A DNA stretch of 64,000 nucleotides from Clostridium nigeriense (GCF_900086595.1 NZ_LT575472.1:561599-625598), one strand, 5' to 3'; positions 17,178 through 28,785 are shown, counted from the first letter of the stretch. Made by a program: numbers and translations. The notes: generated by a model from the sequence alone, not told the origin.

Positions 17178-18773
17178 ATGAGCAATAGGTGTATAGAAAT
17201 TTTTGATTCTACCTTAAGAGATGGGGCACAGGGTGAGGATATATCATTTTCTCTTGAGGATAAGATAAAAGTTGCTGTAGCTTTAGATAAAATTGGGGTT
17301 TCTTATATAGAGGCTGGTAATCCTGGTTCTAATCCGAAGGATATGGAATTTTTTAAGCAAATGAAAAAAGTTGAACTTAAAAATTCTAAGTTAGCAGCCT
17401 TTGGATCAACAAGAAAGGCAAATATAAATGTTAAAGAGGACAATAATATAAAAAGTTTACTTAAAGCTGAAACAGATGTAGTAACTATTTTCGGAAAGAC
17501 ATGGGATTTTCAAGTTTTAAAAATATTAAATACCTCACTAGAAGAAAACTTAAATATGATCAGAGAGTCTGTAGCTTATTTAAAAAGCAATAATAAAGAA
17601 GTTATATTTGATGGGGAGCATTTTTTTGATGGCTATAAGGCAAATCCTGAATATGCTATTAAAACTTTAATTGTAGCAAAGGAAGCAGGGGCAGATGTAG
17701 TTGTACTTTGTGATACAAATGGAGGAACTTTAACTTCAGAAATTAAAGATATTGTAGGAGTTGTAATTTCTAAAGTTGGTGGAAGGGTAGGAATACATTG
17801 TCATAACGATATAGATATGGCAGTTTCAAATTCAATAATGGCAGTAGAAAATGGGGTATGCCATATACAAGGGACCTTTATAGGTGTTGGGGAAAGATGT
17901 GGTAATGCAAATTTATCAGCAATAATACCTACTTTACAATTAAAACTTGGTTATGAAATTATTCCAGATGAGAATATTTCAGAACTAACAAAAACTGCAA
18001 AATATATTTCAGAAATATCAAATATAAAACTATTAGATAATATGCCATATGTAGGAGCATCAGCCTTTGCACATAAGGGTGGAATGCATATAGATGCTAT
18101 TTTTAAAACTCCTGAATCTTATGAGCATATAAGCCCAGAAGTTGTAGGGAATGATAGAAGATTTTTAGTATCAGAAGTAAGTGGAAAAAGTACTATTGTA
18201 AAAGAAATACAAAAGATTTTCCCAAGTATAACAAGAGAAAGTAAAGAAGTGGAAAAGATAACAAATAGGCTTAAGGAATTAGAATATGAAGGGTATAAGT
18301 TTGAAGGTGCTGAAGGTACGGTAGAACTTTTAATTAGAAAAACAATAGGAAAATATAAGCCATTCTTTGAACTTAAGCATTTTAAAACTATTGGGGAGCA
18401 GCCATGGAATACTAAGGATTTTACTTCAACAGCCTTAATAAATGTAATAGTTGAAGGAAAAAATAAAATGACAGCTGCAGAGGGGGATGGTCCTGTTAAT
18501 GCATTAGATAAAGCTTTAAGAGAAGCTTTGGAATCTTTTTATCCACAATTAAAGGAAGTAAGACTTGTAGATTACAAAGTTAGAGTTTTAGATTCAGAAA
18601 GTGCTACAGGAGCAAAGGTAAGAGTTCTTATAGAATCAACAGATGGAATAGAAAACTGGAGTACAGTTGGGGTATCTAGAGACGTTGTACAAGCTAGCTT
18701 AATAGCTTTAGTTGATTCAATTGAATATAAATTAATAAAAGATATAGAAAGAAAATTAAAAACTTATTTTTAA
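17178..18773 (+). CDS. cimA: (R)-citramalate synthase
   Basis: A 531-residue enzyme condensing pyruvate and acetyl-CoA to (R)-citramalate, the entry to threonine-independent isoleucine synthesis. It has an HMGL/DRE-TIM barrel, with [16 protein letters not shown] at the N-terminus, CDTNGGT near 185 and the metal-binding IHCHND near 213, followed by a C-terminal LeuA-type allosteric domain from about residue 390. The [10 protein letters not shown] segment and overall length are typical of CimA rather than isopropylmalate synthase. A GTG at 17169 is in frame, but AAGGGGTGGG spacing favours ATG 17178. It is followed 16 bases later by leuC. Confidence 0.9.
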   Translation: MSNRCIEIFDSTLRDGAQGEDISFSLEDKIKVAVALDKIGVSYIEAGNPGSNPKDMEFFKQMKKVELKNSKLAAFGSTRKANINVKEDNNIKSLLKAETDVVTIFGKTWDFQVLKILNTSLEENLNMIRESVAYLKSNNKEVIFDGEHFFDGYKANPEYAIKTLIVAKEAGADVVVLCDTNGGTLTSEIKDIVGVVISKVGGRVGIHCHNDIDMAVSNSIMAVENGVCHIQGTFIGVGERCGNANLSAIIPTLQLKLGYEIIPDENISELTKTAKYISEISNIKLLDNMPYVGASAFAHKGGMHIDAIFKTPESYEHISPEVVGNDRRFLVSEVSGKSTIVKEIQKIFPSITRESKEVEKITNRLKELEYEGYKFEGAEGTVELLIRKTIGKYKPFFELKHFKTIGEQPWNTKDFTSTALINVIVEGKNKMTAAEGDGPVNALDKALREALESFYPQLKEVRLVDYKVRVLDSESATGAKVRVLIESTDGIENWSTVGVSRDVVQASLIALVDSIEYKLIKDIERKLKTYF

Positions 18774-18789
18774 AAAGGGGGACAAATAC

Positions 18790-20055
18790 ATGGGAATGAC
18801 TATGACTCAAAAAATTCTTGCAGCCCATGCAGGGTTAGAAAGTGTAAAGGCGGGACAATTAATAGAAGCCAATTTAGATTTAGTGCTAGGGAATGATATT
18901 ACATCACCGGTAGCAGTTAATGAATTTTATAAATTAAAGCTAAAAAATGTTTTTGATAAGGATAAGGTGGCAATAGTTCCAGATCACTTTACTCCTAATA
19001 AAGATATAAAAGCAGCAGAACAAAATAAATTTATAAGAGAATTTGCAAAAGAAAAGGGAATAACAAATTATTTTGATGTTGGAGAAATGGGAATAGAGCA
19101 TTGTCTAATTCCAGAAAAAGGTTTAGTAGTAGCAGGAGATGTTGTTATTGGAGCTGACTCTCATACTTGTACTTATGGAGCATTAGGAGCTTTTTCAACA
19201 GGTATAGGGTCTACAGATATGGCGGCTGGCATGGCAATAGGGAAGTGTTGGTTTAAGGTTCCATCAGCAATAAAGTTTGTTTTAAAAAATAAGCCTGCTA
19301 AATGGGTAAGTGGTAAAGATATAATACTTCATATTATTGGGTTAATAGGGGTAGATGGAGCTTTATATAAATCAATGGAATTTGTGGGAGATGGATTAAA
19401 ATATCTTTCCATAGACGATAGATTTACAATGGCAAATATGGCTATTGAAGCAGGTGGAAAAAATGGGATTTTCCCAGTAGATTCAGTAACAGTTGAATAT
19501 TTAAAAGATCATTCAGATAGAGAGTGGAAAGTTTATGAAGCTGACGAAGATGCTGAATATGACGAGGTTTATGAAATAGATTTAAACTCATTAAAACCAA
19601 CTGTAGCATTCCCTCATTTACCAGAAAACACAAGAACTATTGATAAAGTTGGGGAAATAGAAGTAGATCAAGTAGTTATAGGCTCATGTACTAATGGAAG
19701 AATATCTGATTTAAGAATTGCAAGAGATATCTTAAAAGGAAGAAAAGTTAAAAAGGGAGTTAGGTGTATAGTATTCCCAGGAACTCAAAAGATTTATCTT
19801 CAAGCCTTAGAAGAGGGAATAATTAAAGATTTAGTAGAGGCTGGAGCCGTATTCTCAACATCAACTTGCGGACCATGTTTAGGAGGACATATGGGAATAC
19901 TTGCAAAAGGAGAAAGAGCAGTTTCAACAACAAATAGAAATTTTGTAGGAAGAATGGGGCATGTTGAATCAGAAGTATACCTAGCAAGTCCAGCAGTTGC
20001 AGCAGCATCAGCAATAACAGGGAAGATAACAAACCCTGAGGAAATTAAGAATTAA
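18790..20055 (+). CDS. leuC: Isopropylmalate/citramalate isomerase large subunit
   Basis: A 421-residue aconitase-family large subunit of the two-subunit (LeuCD) type. The 4Fe-4S ligands are Cys in VIGSCTNGR (about 300) and the pair in [12 protein letters not shown] (about 360). With LeuD it isomerises 2-isopropylmalate in leucine synthesis and can also convert citramalate to 3-methylmalate; next to cimA and without leuA in the operon, the latter role is favoured. The start has AAAAGGGGG upstream. Its C-terminal IKN and stop codon are read from the beginning of repeat copy R2, showing that the repeat shaped the end of the gene. Confidence 0.93.
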   Translation: MGMTMTQKILAAHAGLESVKAGQLIEANLDLVLGNDITSPVAVNEFYKLKLKNVFDKDKVAIVPDHFTPNKDIKAAEQNKFIREFAKEKGITNYFDVGEMGIEHCLIPEKGLVVAGDVVIGADSHTCTYGALGAFSTGIGSTDMAAGMAIGKCWFKVPSAIKFVLKNKPAKWVSGKDIILHIIGLIGVDGALYKSMEFVGDGLKYLSIDDRFTMANMAIEAGGKNGIFPVDSVTVEYLKDHSDREWKVYEADEDAEYDEVYEIDLNSLKPTVAFPHLPENTRTIDKVGEIEVDQVVIGSCTNGRISDLRIARDILKGRKVKKGVRCIVFPGTQKIYLQALEEGIIKDLVEAGAVFSTSTCGPCLGGHMGILAKGERAVSTTNRNFVGRMGHVESEVYLASPAVAAASAITGKITNPEEIKN

Positions 20056-20176
20056 GAATGAAAATGAAGAATTAATGAAATAACTTAGCAAAGCTAAGTT
20101 AATAATTAAAATAAAATTCAGCTACGCTGAATTATCCATAATTCTACATTTTTAATTTTACATTTTACATTAAAAA
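20044..20176. repeat. Palindromic intergenic repeat, copy R2 (leuC|leuD)
   Basis: The left arm has ATTAAGAATTAAGAATG units and the right arm ATTCTACATT and TTACATTTTACATT. Inner hairpins are AACTTAGCAAAGCTAAGTT (20082-20100) and ATTCAGCTACGCTGAAT (20117-20133). It overlaps the leuC stop codon and ends at the leuD ribosome binding site. Confidence 0.85.
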
Positions 20177-20190
20177 AAGGGGGCTTTTAA

Positions 20191-20673
20191 ATGAAAGCAA
20201 AAGGTAGAGTTTTTAAATATGGAGATAATGTAGATACAGATGTAATAATTCCTGCAAGGTATTTAAATACTTCAGATCCAAAGGAATTAGCTAATCACTG
20301 TATGGAAGATATAGATAAGGAATTTGTAAAAAAGGTTAAGCAAGGCGATATTATAGTTGCAAATAAAAACTTTGGCTGTGGATCATCAAGAGAACATGCA
20401 CCAATAGCTATAAAAGAAAGCGGTGTAAGTTGTGTTATAGCATCCACCTTTGCAAGGATATTTTATAGAAATGCAATAAATATTGGACTACCTATATTAG
20501 AATGCGATGAAGCTGTAAAAGCAATAGATGCAGGAGATGAATTAGAAATAGATTTTACAACGGGAATAATAAAAAATAATACAAAAAATCAAGAATATCA
20601 GGGAGAACCATTCCCAGAATTCATGCAAAAAATAATAAACTGTGGTGGATTAATAAACTACATTAAAAATTAA
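20191..20673 (+). CDS. leuD: Isopropylmalate/citramalate isomerase small subunit
   Basis: A 160-residue swivel-domain subunit that completes the LeuC active site. It shows the family start [20 protein letters not shown], the [10 protein letters not shown] substrate-binding loop near residue 60 and the [19 protein letters not shown] segment. The length is that of the short (archaeal/HacB-like) LeuD class that pairs with the LeuC type seen here. AAAAAAGGGGG precedes the start. The final YIKN residues and stop fall where repeat copy R3 begins, as in leuC. Confidence 0.93.
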   Translation: MKAKGRVFKYGDNVDTDVIIPARYLNTSDPKELANHCMEDIDKEFVKKVKQGDIIVANKNFGCGSSREHAPIAIKESGVSCVIASTFARIFYRNAINIGLPILECDEAVKAIDAGDELEIDFTTGIIKNNTKNQEYQGEPFPEFMQKIINCGGLINYIKN

Positions 20674-20800
20674 GAATTAAGAATGAAGAATGTAGAATTG
20701 ATGAAATAACTAAGCAGAGCTTAGTTATGAAAATTTCATAATTCAGCTTTGCTGAATTATATCAATGATTTTAAATTTTAAATTTTACATTCTACATTAA
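20663..20800. repeat. Palindromic intergenic repeat, copy R3 (leuD|leuB)
   Basis: The left arm is ATTAAGAATGAAGAATGTAG-like and the right arm AATTTTACATTCTACATT. Inner hairpins are AACTAAGCAGAGCTTAGTT (20707-20725) and ATTCAGCTTTGCTGAAT (20741-20757). The hairpin sequence differs from R1/R2, but both sides changed together. Confidence 0.85.
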
Positions 20801-20817
20801 AAACAGGGGGAGTTTAG

Positions 20818-21888
20818 ATGAATTATAAAGTAGCTGTAATACCTGGGGATGGAATTGGTCCAGAGGTTGTGGAACAAACTGTGAATGTTTTAAATTATGT
20901 TGGGGATAAGTTTAATCATACTTTTGAATATGAATATTTATTAGCAGGAGGATGTGCTATTGACGAAAAAGGAGCACCACTTCCAGAAGAGACTTTAGAA
21001 GCTTGTAAAAAAGCTGATGCTGTACTTCTAGGTGCTGTTGGGGGGCCAAAGTGGGATGATCCAAATGCAAAGGTTAGACCAGAACAAGCACTACTTGGTT
21101 TAAGAGGTGGATTAAATTTATATTGTAATTTAAGGCCAGCATTACTATATGCACCTTTAAAGGATGCATCTCCACTTAAAGATAGCATAATTGGAGATGG
21201 AATAGATATATGCGTAGTTAGAGAACTAACTGGAGGTATATATTTTGGAGAAAGAGGTAGAGAAGAAGTTAATGGAGTAAAGGGCGCTTATGATACTGAA
21301 AGATACAATGTAGATGAAGTAAGAAGAATAGCTAAGATAGCTTTCGAAACAGCTATGAAGAGAGATAAAAAACTTACTAGTGTTGATAAAGCAAATATAT
21401 TAGAAACTTCAAGACTTTGGAGAAGTGTTATAGAAGAAGTTGCTAAAGATTATCCTGAAGTTAAAGTTAATCACATGTATGTAGATAATGCTGCAATGCA
21501 ATTAGTAAGAGATCCAAGACAATTTGATGTAATAGTCACATCAAATATGTTTGGTGATATTTTATCAGATGAAGCAAGTATGATAACGGGATCTATAGGA
21601 ATGCTTCCTTCAGCATCTTTAGGTGATGGAAAAATTGGCATGTACGAGCCTATACATGGTAGCGCTCCAGATATTGCTGGTAAAGGAGTGGCTAATCCAC
21701 TTGCAACAATACTTTCTGCAGCAATGATGCTAAAGTTTAGTTTTAATTTAGAAGAAGAAGCAAAAGTAATTGAAAATGCTGTGATTAAAGTTTTAGAGGA
21801 CGGATATAGAACTGGGGATATAATGAGCAAAGGGATGAAGCTAGTTGGAACTGGTGAAATAGGAAGGCTAGTATTAGAAAAGATTTAA
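20818..21888 (+). CDS. leuB: 3-isopropylmalate/3-methylmalate dehydrogenase
   Basis: A 356-residue NAD-dependent beta-decarboxylating dehydrogenase. It shows [10 protein letters not shown] at the N-terminus, the Arg-rich substrate segment [21 protein letters not shown] (first twenty residues from about 82), [11 protein letters not shown] near 133, [12 protein letters not shown] near 240 and the NAD-binding [14 protein letters not shown] near 280. It oxidatively decarboxylates 3-isopropylmalate or, in the citramalate route, 3-methylmalate to 2-oxobutyrate. GGGGGAG lies upstream. It is coupled to ilvD by a 15-base gap with no repeat element between them. Confidence 0.94.
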   Translation: MNYKVAVIPGDGIGPEVVEQTVNVLNYVGDKFNHTFEYEYLLAGGCAIDEKGAPLPEETLEACKKADAVLLGAVGGPKWDDPNAKVRPEQALLGLRGGLNLYCNLRPALLYAPLKDASPLKDSIIGDGIDICVVRELTGGIYFGERGREEVNGVKGAYDTERYNVDEVRRIAKIAFETAMKRDKKLTSVDKANILETSRLWRSVIEEVAKDYPEVKVNHMYVDNAAMQLVRDPRQFDVIVTSNMFGDILSDEASMITGSIGMLPSASLGDGKIGMYEPIHGSAPDIAGKGVANPLATILSAAMMLKFSFNLEEEAKVIENAVIKVLEDGYRTGDIMSKGMKLVGTGEIGRLVLEKI

Positions 21889-21903
21889 ATAAGAGGTGAT
21901 TAT

Positions 21904-23562
21904 ATGAGGAGTGACGTAGTTAAAAAGGGGCCTCAAAAAGCCCCCCATAGATCATTATTTAAGGCAACTGGTCTTACAGATGAAGAAATAAACAAGCCTT
22001 TAATTGGAGTAGTAACATCTCAAAATGATATTATTGCAGGGCATATAAACTTAGATAAAATAGTTGAATCAGTTAAGAAGGGAGTACTAATAGCAGGAGG
22101 AACCCCTTTAGTATTTCCAACTATAGGAGTTTGTGATGGAATAGCAATGGGACATGAAGGAATGAGATATTCATTGGCTACAAGAGAGCTTATTGCAGAT
22201 ACCATTGAGTGTATGGTAAAAGCTCATGCCTTTGATGCTTTAGTATTAATTCCAAACTGTGACAAAATAGTTCCAGGCATGATGATGGCAGCATTGAGGC
22301 TTAATATTCCATCAATAATCATAAGTGGTGGACCAATGCTTGCAGGTAAGTTTAAAGGTAAGGACATATCTCTTTCAACTATGTTTGAAGCAGTAGGAGC
22401 TTTTGAGAACGGTACTCTCTTAGAGGGAGATTTATGTGATATGGAAAATAAGGCATGTCCAACATGTGGATCATGTTCAGGTATGTTTACTGCAAATTCA
22501 ATGAACTGTTTAGCAGAGGTTTTAGGGCTTGGGTTACCTGGAAACGGAACAGTACCAGCAGTATATTCAGAAAGATTAAGACTTGCTAAGTATGCAGGTA
22601 TGAGAATAATGGATTTATTAGAAAAGGATATTAAACCAAGAGATATAGTAAATGAAAATTCAATAAGAAATGCGTTAACTGTAGATATGGCTCTAGGATG
22701 TTCTACAAATAGTGTACTTCACTTAACAGCTATAGCAAATGAAGCAAAAGTTGAAATGGACTTAGAAACTATAAATGAAATATCATCAAATACTCCAAAT
22801 CTTTGTAAGCTAGCACCAGCTTCAGATACACATATAGAAGAATTATACTGGGCAGGTGGTATTCAAGCAGTTATGAAAGAATTATCTAAAAAGGATTTAT
22901 TAGATTTAGATTGTATAACAGCTACTTCAAAAACTCATAAGGAAAATTTAGAGGGAGTAGAAGTTCTTGATTACGATGTAATAAAAAGTATAGATAATCC
23001 ATTTAGTGAAACTGGAGGAATACAAATTTTAAGAGGAAATTTAGCAGAGGATGGAGCTGTAGTTAAAAAGTCTGCAGTGTTAAAAGAAATGTTAACTCAT
23101 AAAGGACCAGCAAGAGTATTCGATTCAGAAGAAGACGCTATAGATGCAATTCTTTCAAAGAAAATAGTTAAAGGTGATGTAGTAGTAATTAGATATGAAG
23201 GACCTAAGGGTGGTCCAGGAATGAGAGAAATGTTATCTCCAACCTCAGCAATAGCAGGAATGGGATTAGATAAATATGTGGCGCTTATTACAGATGGAAG
23301 ATTTAGTGGAGCGACAAAGGGAGCGGCAATAGGACATATTTCTCCAGAAGCTGCAGAAGGTGGAACTATAGCCTTAGTAGAAGAAGGAGATATTATATCA
23401 ATAGATATACCAAACAAAAAGCTAGAACTTTTAGTAGATAAAGATGTTTTAGAAGAAAGAAGAAAAAATCTAAAACCACTAGAGCCAAAAGTAAAAGAAG
23501 GATATTTATCAAGATATGCTAAACTAGTAAGTTCAGCAAGCACAGGGGCAATACTTAAGTAA
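21904..23562 (+). CDS. ilvD: Dihydroxyacid dehydratase
   Basis: A 552-residue Fe-S dehydratase that converts 2,3-dihydroxy-3-methylvalerate and 2,3-dihydroxyisovalerate to the 2-keto acids of isoleucine and valine. Cluster cysteines lie in [11 protein letters not shown] (about 120) and [19 protein letters not shown] (about 190). Further motifs are [11 protein letters not shown] near 440 and [20 protein letters not shown] near 465. The start is set by AGAGGTGAT. Length and motif content are normal. The long antisense frame at 23097-23543 is a coding shadow. Confidence 0.95.
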   Translation: MRSDVVKKGPQKAPHRSLFKATGLTDEEINKPLIGVVTSQNDIIAGHINLDKIVESVKKGVLIAGGTPLVFPTIGVCDGIAMGHEGMRYSLATRELIADTIECMVKAHAFDALVLIPNCDKIVPGMMMAALRLNIPSIIISGGPMLAGKFKGKDISLSTMFEAVGAFENGTLLEGDLCDMENKACPTCGSCSGMFTANSMNCLAEVLGLGLPGNGTVPAVYSERLRLAKYAGMRIMDLLEKDIKPRDIVNENSIRNALTVDMALGCSTNSVLHLTAIANEAKVEMDLETINEISSNTPNLCKLAPASDTHIEELYWAGGIQAVMKELSKKDLLDLDCITATSKTHKENLEGVEVLDYDVIKSIDNPFSETGGIQILRGNLAEDGAVVKKSAVLKEMLTHKGPARVFDSEEDAIDAILSKKIVKGDVVVIRYEGPKGGPGMREMLSPTSAIAGMGLDKYVALITDGRFSGATKGAAIGHISPEAAEGGTIALVEEGDIISIDIPNKKLELLVDKDVLEERRKNLKPLEPKVKEGYLSRYAKLVSSASTGAILK

Positions 23563-23690
23563 TTAAGAATGAAAAATTAAGAATGTAGAATTGGGGAATA
23601 AACTCCTTTGGAGTTTAGAAAAATTTTAATAATTCAGCTTTGCTGAATTATATCATTAATTTTTCATTTTTAATTCTTAATTCTACATTA
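23561..23690. repeat. Palindromic intergenic repeat, copy R4 (ilvD|ilvB)
   Basis: The left arm has ATTAAGAATGAAAAATTAAG and GAATGTAGAATT; the right arm has ATTTTTAATTCTTAATTCTA. Inner hairpins are AAACTCCTTTGGAGTTT (23600-23616), unlike other copies, and ATTCAGCTTTGCTGAAT (23632-23648), identical to R3. Confidence 0.85.
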
Positions 23691-23706
23691 AAAAAGGGGG
23701 GTATTT

Positions 23707-25377
23707 ATGTTTTTGACGGGAGCTGAGATATTAATAAAATCTCTTTTAGATGAGGGAGTAGATACTATATTTGGATATCCTGGAGGAGCTGTCCTTAATA
23801 TATATGATGAATTATATAAATATAGGGAAAAGATAACTCATATATTAACTGCTCATGAGCAGGGAGCAGCTCATGCAGCAGATGGATATGCTAGGGCTAC
23901 TGGAAGAATTGGTGTTTGCTTAGCTACTTCTGGTCCAGGAGCAACTAATCTAGTAACTGGTATAGCAACAGCATATATGGATTCAATTCCTATGGTAGCT
24001 ATAACAGGTAATGTAACGAAGCAGCTTCTTGGAAAGGATAGCTTCCAAGAAGTTGATATAGCAGGTATAACAATGCCAGTTACAAAGCACAATTATATAG
24101 TTAAAGATGTTAATGATTTACAGAGAATAGTAAAAGAAGCTTTTTATATAGCTAAAGAAGGGCGACCAGGCCCAGTACTTATAGATATCCCTAAGGATAT
24201 AACAGCAGCTAAAGCAATTTACGAACCTATAATTCCTAAAAAAGTGGAAAGAAAAACTAAGCATATAACAGATGAAGCTCTAGAAACTGTAGCAAAGTTG
24301 ATAAATGAATCGGAAAATCCTTTTATATATGCTGGTGGAGGGGTGGTAGCATCTGGGGCTTACGAGGAACTTAAAGAGATAGTTAATAAGATTAATTCAC
24401 CAATTGCAACTTCTCTTATGGCAATATCCTCATTTCCATATGACCATCCATTATATACTGGAATGATTGGAATGCATGGTAGCAAAGCTTCTAATATATT
24501 AACAAGCAAATGTGACTTATTAATAAATTTGGGAGCAAGATTTAGTGACAGAGTTATCAATAACCAAAAGCATATTAAAAATGCAAAAGTAATTCATATA
24601 GATGTTGATCCAGCAGAGATTAATAAAAATATTAAGGTTGATGCTTTCGTTATAGGAGACTTAAAAATAGTTCTTCAAAAATTAATTCCACTTCTTAAAG
24701 AAAAGAAGAATGAGGATTGGATTAAAAAAATGAATGAACTTAAAGCATTGAATGTAAAAGAAACTTCTGAAACAGGAGAATTGACACCAGAGTTTTTATT
24801 TAGAAAGTTAAGTGAACTAGATGATGGAAGCTTTGTTTTGTCAACGGAAGTTGGCCAACATCAAATGTGGGCAGCTCAATACTTTGATTATAAAACGCCA
24901 AGGACTTTTATATCCTCAGGTGGTCTTGGAACAATGGGATATGGATTAGGAGCTTCAATTGGGGCACAAATGGCTTTAAAAGATAAGACGGTTTTTAATA
25001 TAGCTGGTGATGGAAGCTTTGGCATGAATTGTAATGAATTAGCCACAGCAGTAAAAAATAATTTACCAGTAAAAGTTATAATAGTTAACAACAATTCATT
25101 AGGAATGGTTAGACAATGGCAAAACTTTTTCTATGAAGGAAGATATTCTTCTACAACATTAAATAGGTCTACAGATTTTGTAAAGTTAGCAGAAGCTTTT
25201 GGAGGAAAGGGATATAGAGTTTTTGAAAAAGAAGAGCTTGTACCTGTATTAAAAAAGGCTTTAGAGTATGATGGACCAGTTGTAATAGATTATGCAATTC
25301 ACAATGATAAAAAAGTATTTCCTATGGTAGCACCTGGTGCACCAATTAATGAAATAATAAGCGAAGAAGATGTTTAA
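23707..25377 (+). CDS. ilvB: Acetolactate synthase large (catalytic) subunit
   Basis: A 556-residue thiamine-diphosphate enzyme making acetolactate and acetohydroxybutyrate. Features are the catalytic Glu in TAHEQGAAHAADGYAR near residue 50, the FAD/central domain with GARFSDRV near 278, and the ThDP-binding GDGSFGMNCNEL followed by NNNSLGMVRQWQ near 440-470. The chain is biosynthetic-type because a regulatory subunit, ilvN, is encoded at the operon's start. AAAAAGGGGGG precedes the ATG. It is separated from ilvC by 20 bases. The length is normal. Confidence 0.95.
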   Translation: MFLTGAEILIKSLLDEGVDTIFGYPGGAVLNIYDELYKYREKITHILTAHEQGAAHAADGYARATGRIGVCLATSGPGATNLVTGIATAYMDSIPMVAITGNVTKQLLGKDSFQEVDIAGITMPVTKHNYIVKDVNDLQRIVKEAFYIAKEGRPGPVLIDIPKDITAAKAIYEPIIPKKVERKTKHITDEALETVAKLINESENPFIYAGGGVVASGAYEELKEIVNKINSPIATSLMAISSFPYDHPLYTGMIGMHGSKASNILTSKCDLLINLGARFSDRVINNQKHIKNAKVIHIDVDPAEINKNIKVDAFVIGDLKIVLQKLIPLLKEKKNEDWIKKMNELKALNVKETSETGELTPEFLFRKLSELDDGSFVLSTEVGQHQMWAAQYFDYKTPRTFISSGGLGTMGYGLGASIGAQMALKDKTVFNIAGDGSFGMNCNELATAVKNNLPVKVIIVNNNSLGMVRQWQNFFYEGRYSSTTLNRSTDFVKLAEAFGGKGYRVFEKEELVPVLKKALEYDGPVVIDYAIHNDKKVFPMVAPGAPINEIISEEDV

Positions 25378-25385
25378 AATAATAG

Positions 25386-26402
<1,017 letters not shown>

Positions 26403-26425
26403 AATAAGATTGTAAAGCAATCTTA

Positions 26426-26567
26426 AATGTAGAATGTAGAATTTAGAATGTAGAATTAAGGAAAAAATCCTTCGGATTTTAATTAGAGTGCTTCGCACCC
26501 TTTAGATTAAGTTTTGCTTTGCAAAACAACCGTAATTTTTCATTCTTCATTACTCATTCTACATTTT
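26426..26567. repeat. Palindromic intergenic repeat, copy R5 (ilvC|ubiA-type gene)
   Basis: The longest copy. The left arm has three AATGTAGAAT-type units and the right arm ATTCTTCATT, CTCATTCTACATT. It contains three inner hairpins: AAATCCTTCGGATTT (26465-26479), GAGTGCTTCGCACCC (26486-26500) and GTTTTGCTTTGCAAAAC (26511-26527). It lies at the operon's 3' end and could act as a terminator or transcript-end structure. Confidence 0.85.
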
Positions 26568-26616
26568 TTTAATTTGTGTTAAAATAATGAAGTAATAAAA
26601 ATAAATGGAGGGTAAA

Positions 26617-27582
26617 ATGAATATTAAAAGCTTTTTAAAATTAGTGGAAATACAAACAAAAGTAGCAAGTGTGATTCCATACTTATTAGGTACATTTTAT
26701 GCTTTATACAGATATGATAATTTTAATGCAAAAAATGCAATTATAATGTTTTTATCAATGATAATATTTGATATGACTACAACTGCTATAAATAACTATA
26801 TGGATTACGCTAAGGCTATAAAAAAAGAAGGATATGGATACGAAACTCATAATGCTATAGTAAGTTATAAGTTAAATCCTAAAATAGTTAGACTAACAAT
26901 TATTGTTATGTTAGTAGTGGCAACTTTATTAGGATTATTATTAGTTAAGAATACCAATATAATAGTATTGTTAATTGGAGCTATATCATTTGTTATTGGA
27001 ATTACATATTCTTTTGGACCTATCCCAATTTCAAGGACACCCTTTGGTGAGGTTTTTTCTGGGCTTGCAATGGGATTTATAATAACATTTTTATCAGTAT
27101 ATATTCATGTTTTTGATGCTGAAATATTAAATTTAAATTTTAATAATTTAAGCAGTATAAATATAAATCTTAATATTATAGAATTAATAAATATATTTTT
27201 AATAAGTTTATCACCAATAATGGGGATAGCAAACATAATGCTTGCAAACAATATTTGTGATATTGAAGAAGATATAGTAAATAAAAGATATACATTACCT
27301 ATTTATATAGGAAAAGAAAGAGCTCTAAAGCTATTTGAGTGGTTATATTATATTGGATTTATATCAATTGTAATAGCTATTATAACTAAAGCTTTACCAA
27401 TTGTTTCTATAGTAACTTTATTAGTATTAAAATTAGTACAAGGAAATATTAATAAATTTAAAAAGCTTCAAACTAAAAAAGATACCTTTGTTTTAGCAGT
27501 AAAAAACTTTGTTATTACAAATTTAGTTTATGCTTTAACTATATTAATTGGAGTTGTGTTACAATTTATAATTAACAGTTAA
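26617..27582 (+). CDS. UbiA-family prenyltransferase (MenA-like)
   Basis: A 321-residue integral membrane protein with about eight hydrophobic segments. It belongs to the UbiA superfamily: the first Asp-rich motif is NNYMDYAKA near residue 72, and the second is NNICDIEEDIVNKRYTLPIY near 208, both positioned for prenyl diphosphate/Mg binding. Sequence character is closest to MenA (1,4-dihydroxy-2-naphthoate prenyltransferase), but no other menaquinone gene lies in the window and many clostridia lack the pathway, so the acceptor is uncertain. The frame opens at 26605, but GGAGGG favours ATG 26617. It is transcribed after repeat R5. Confidence 0.82.
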   Translation: MNIKSFLKLVEIQTKVASVIPYLLGTFYALYRYDNFNAKNAIIMFLSMIIFDMTTTAINNYMDYAKAIKKEGYGYETHNAIVSYKLNPKIVRLTIIVMLVVATLLGLLLVKNTNIIVLLIGAISFVIGITYSFGPIPISRTPFGEVFSGLAMGFIITFLSVYIHVFDAEILNLNFNNLSSININLNIIELINIFLISLSPIMGIANIMLANNICDIEEDIVNKRYTLPIYIGKERALKLFEWLYYIGFISIVIAIITKALPIVSIVTLLVLKLVQGNINKFKKLQTKKDTFVLAVKNFVITNLVYALTILIGVVLQFIINS

Positions 27583-27602
27583 TTAGGTGTGCCTATTAAT
27601 TT
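27579..27602 (+). terminator. Weak hairpin after prenyltransferase gene
   Basis: TTAATTAGG and CCTATTAA flank a short TGTG loop with one bulged base and a short T-run. A weak terminator candidate; 27603-27776 holds no other gene I can support. Confidence 0.35.
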
Positions 27603-27776
27603 TGAAATGACTTTAAACAATGAAAGGTCATAAGAGAAATTATATAGGGGCACTTTTTTATTTTAAGTTGTGGTATTTTATAGTATTTAAGTCCATAAAT
27701 ACATGATAACTGCCAACGGTATAATTTATTTGATAAGAGAGAAAATAAACATAACTTAAGAAAAGGAGGTAGCGAG

Positions 27777-28232
27777 ATGAAAAAATTATTAATAGGTATG
27801 TTAATAACTTGCACTTTGGGACTAGTTGCCTGTGGAAAAACCAATACAGAAAACTCATCAACAAATAATAATTCTAATTCTGGAGTTACTGAAGGAACTG
27901 ATTCAAATAGTGCTAAAACACCAGGAACAGCAGTTGGAAATAATATGGATGAAGCTAAAAAGAATATTGAAAATTTATATACTGAACTTAAAAGCAAGGT
28001 GGAAGCTGGAGTAGATAAAATAAAAGCTGATGAATGGGATAAATATAAAACTGAATTTGAGGGTGAAATAAGTAATATTAAGAATACAGTAAAGGATTCT
28101 TCACTTAAAAGCACAGTAGATGATATGCAAAATCTTTTTAATGAGTATGATAAAGCTATAAGTGAAAAAGTAGATGTAGCTAAGGAAAAGGTGCAAGAAA
28201 TAAAAAATAAAATAGAAGATTCATTAAAGTAG
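27777..28232 (+). CDS. Small helical lipoprotein, unknown
   Basis: A 151-residue exported protein of unknown function. Residues 1-19 form a lipoprotein signal ending in the lipobox LVAC, so Cys19 should be lipidated and the protein anchored outside the membrane. A low-complexity Asn/Ser/Thr linker (about 20-55) is followed by about 90 residues of charged amphipathic helix with regular hydrophobic spacing (coiled-coil or three-helix bundle, like PhaP- or apolipoprotein-type helices). AAAGGAGG precedes the start. It is monocistronic, with a terminator after it. An antisense frame on the minus strand (27596-28114) is a shadow. Confidence 0.8.
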   Translation: MKKLLIGMLITCTLGLVACGKTNTENSSTNNNSNSGVTEGTDSNSAKTPGTAVGNNMDEAKKNIENLYTELKSKVEAGVDKIKADEWDKYKTEFEGEISNIKNTVKDSSLKSTVDDMQNLFNEYDKAISEKVDVAKEKVQEIKNKIEDSLK

Positions 28233-28241
28233 TAGTAAATT

Positions 28242-28280
28242 AAAGGCTATCTTAAAAGAGTAGTTTAAGATGGCCTTTTA
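28242..28280 (+). terminator. Terminator after lipoprotein gene
   Basis: AAAGGCTATCTTAAA (28242-28256) pairs with TTTAAGATGGCCTTT (28264-28278), with one G-T pair, and is followed by a short T-rich run. Confidence 0.75.
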
Positions 28281-28334
28281 TTGAGCTATAATTTACTTAT
28301 TAAGATTATAATAAAGATTAAACTGGGTGATAAA

Positions 28335-28595
28335 ATGAATTACGTTTATATATTAAGATGTTCTGATGATACATTATATACCGGGTGGACAACCTCCTTA
28401 GAAAAAAGACTTAAGGCTCATAATGATGGAAAAGGTGCAAAATATACTAAGGCTAGACTTCCAGTAGAAATAGTATATTATGAAAAATTTGAAGATAAAA
28501 AGGATGCAATGAAAAGAGAATATGCAATAAAACAATTATCTAGAAAAGAAAAATTAAAATTAATAGAGAATTTTATTGAGAAAGATACAATTTGA
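28335..28595 (+). CDS. GIY-YIG nuclease-superfamily protein (UPF0213-like)
   Basis: An 86-residue single-domain GIY-YIG protein. The core reads YVYILRCSDDTLYTGWTT at residues 3-20 (the YIL/YTG equivalent of GIY-YIG), followed by LEKRLKAHNDGKGAKYTKAR with the conserved Arg and His, and a distal Glu in KREYAIKQLS. This matches the small UPF0213/YhbQ-type family, whose cellular role is not settled although DNA-end or structure-specific nuclease activity is reported for relatives. The frame extends upstream to 28281, but GGGTGAT before ATG 28335 and the family's start favour the shorter form. A terminator follows. Confidence 0.85.
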   Translation: MNYVYILRCSDDTLYTGWTTSLEKRLKAHNDGKGAKYTKARLPVEIVYYEKFEDKKDAMKREYAIKQLSRKEKLKLIENFIEKDTI

Positions 28596-28605
28596 ATATC
28601 ATAGA

Positions 28606-28630
28606 AACTCAGCTTAAGCTGAGTTTTCTC
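28606..28630 (+). terminator. Terminator after GIY-YIG gene
   Basis: AACTCAGCTT directly abuts its complement AAGCTGAGTT (28606-28625), followed by TTCTC. It is a 20-base perfect palindrome that would fold with a small loop. Confidence 0.7.
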
Positions 28631-28785
28631 TATAATTATCAATTATATATTATCCATTATTAATTGTAGAAATGTCTAGACCTCTATATGTATAGTTATT
28701 AACAGGAGTAAACAAGAGATAATTGAAGAAATATTAAAATAAACTAATAAAATAAGAAAAAATAATTAAATTTGAATTAAAATCG

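Noticed and set aside
23097..23543. 148-codon antisense frame opposite ilvD
   Set aside because: Coding shadow of a well-supported gene; no ribosome binding site and low-complexity Ser/Pro/Ile composition.
27596..28114. 172-codon minus-strand frame over the small lipoprotein gene
   Set aside because: The plus-strand lipoprotein has a signal peptide, lipobox and AAAGGAGG; the antisense product is low-complexity and has no start signals.
28631..28785. A further copy of the ilv/leu-operon repeat near ATTATCAATTATATATTATC
   Set aside because: There is a loose resemblance in A/T-rich arms only; no inner hairpins and no complementary outer arms.
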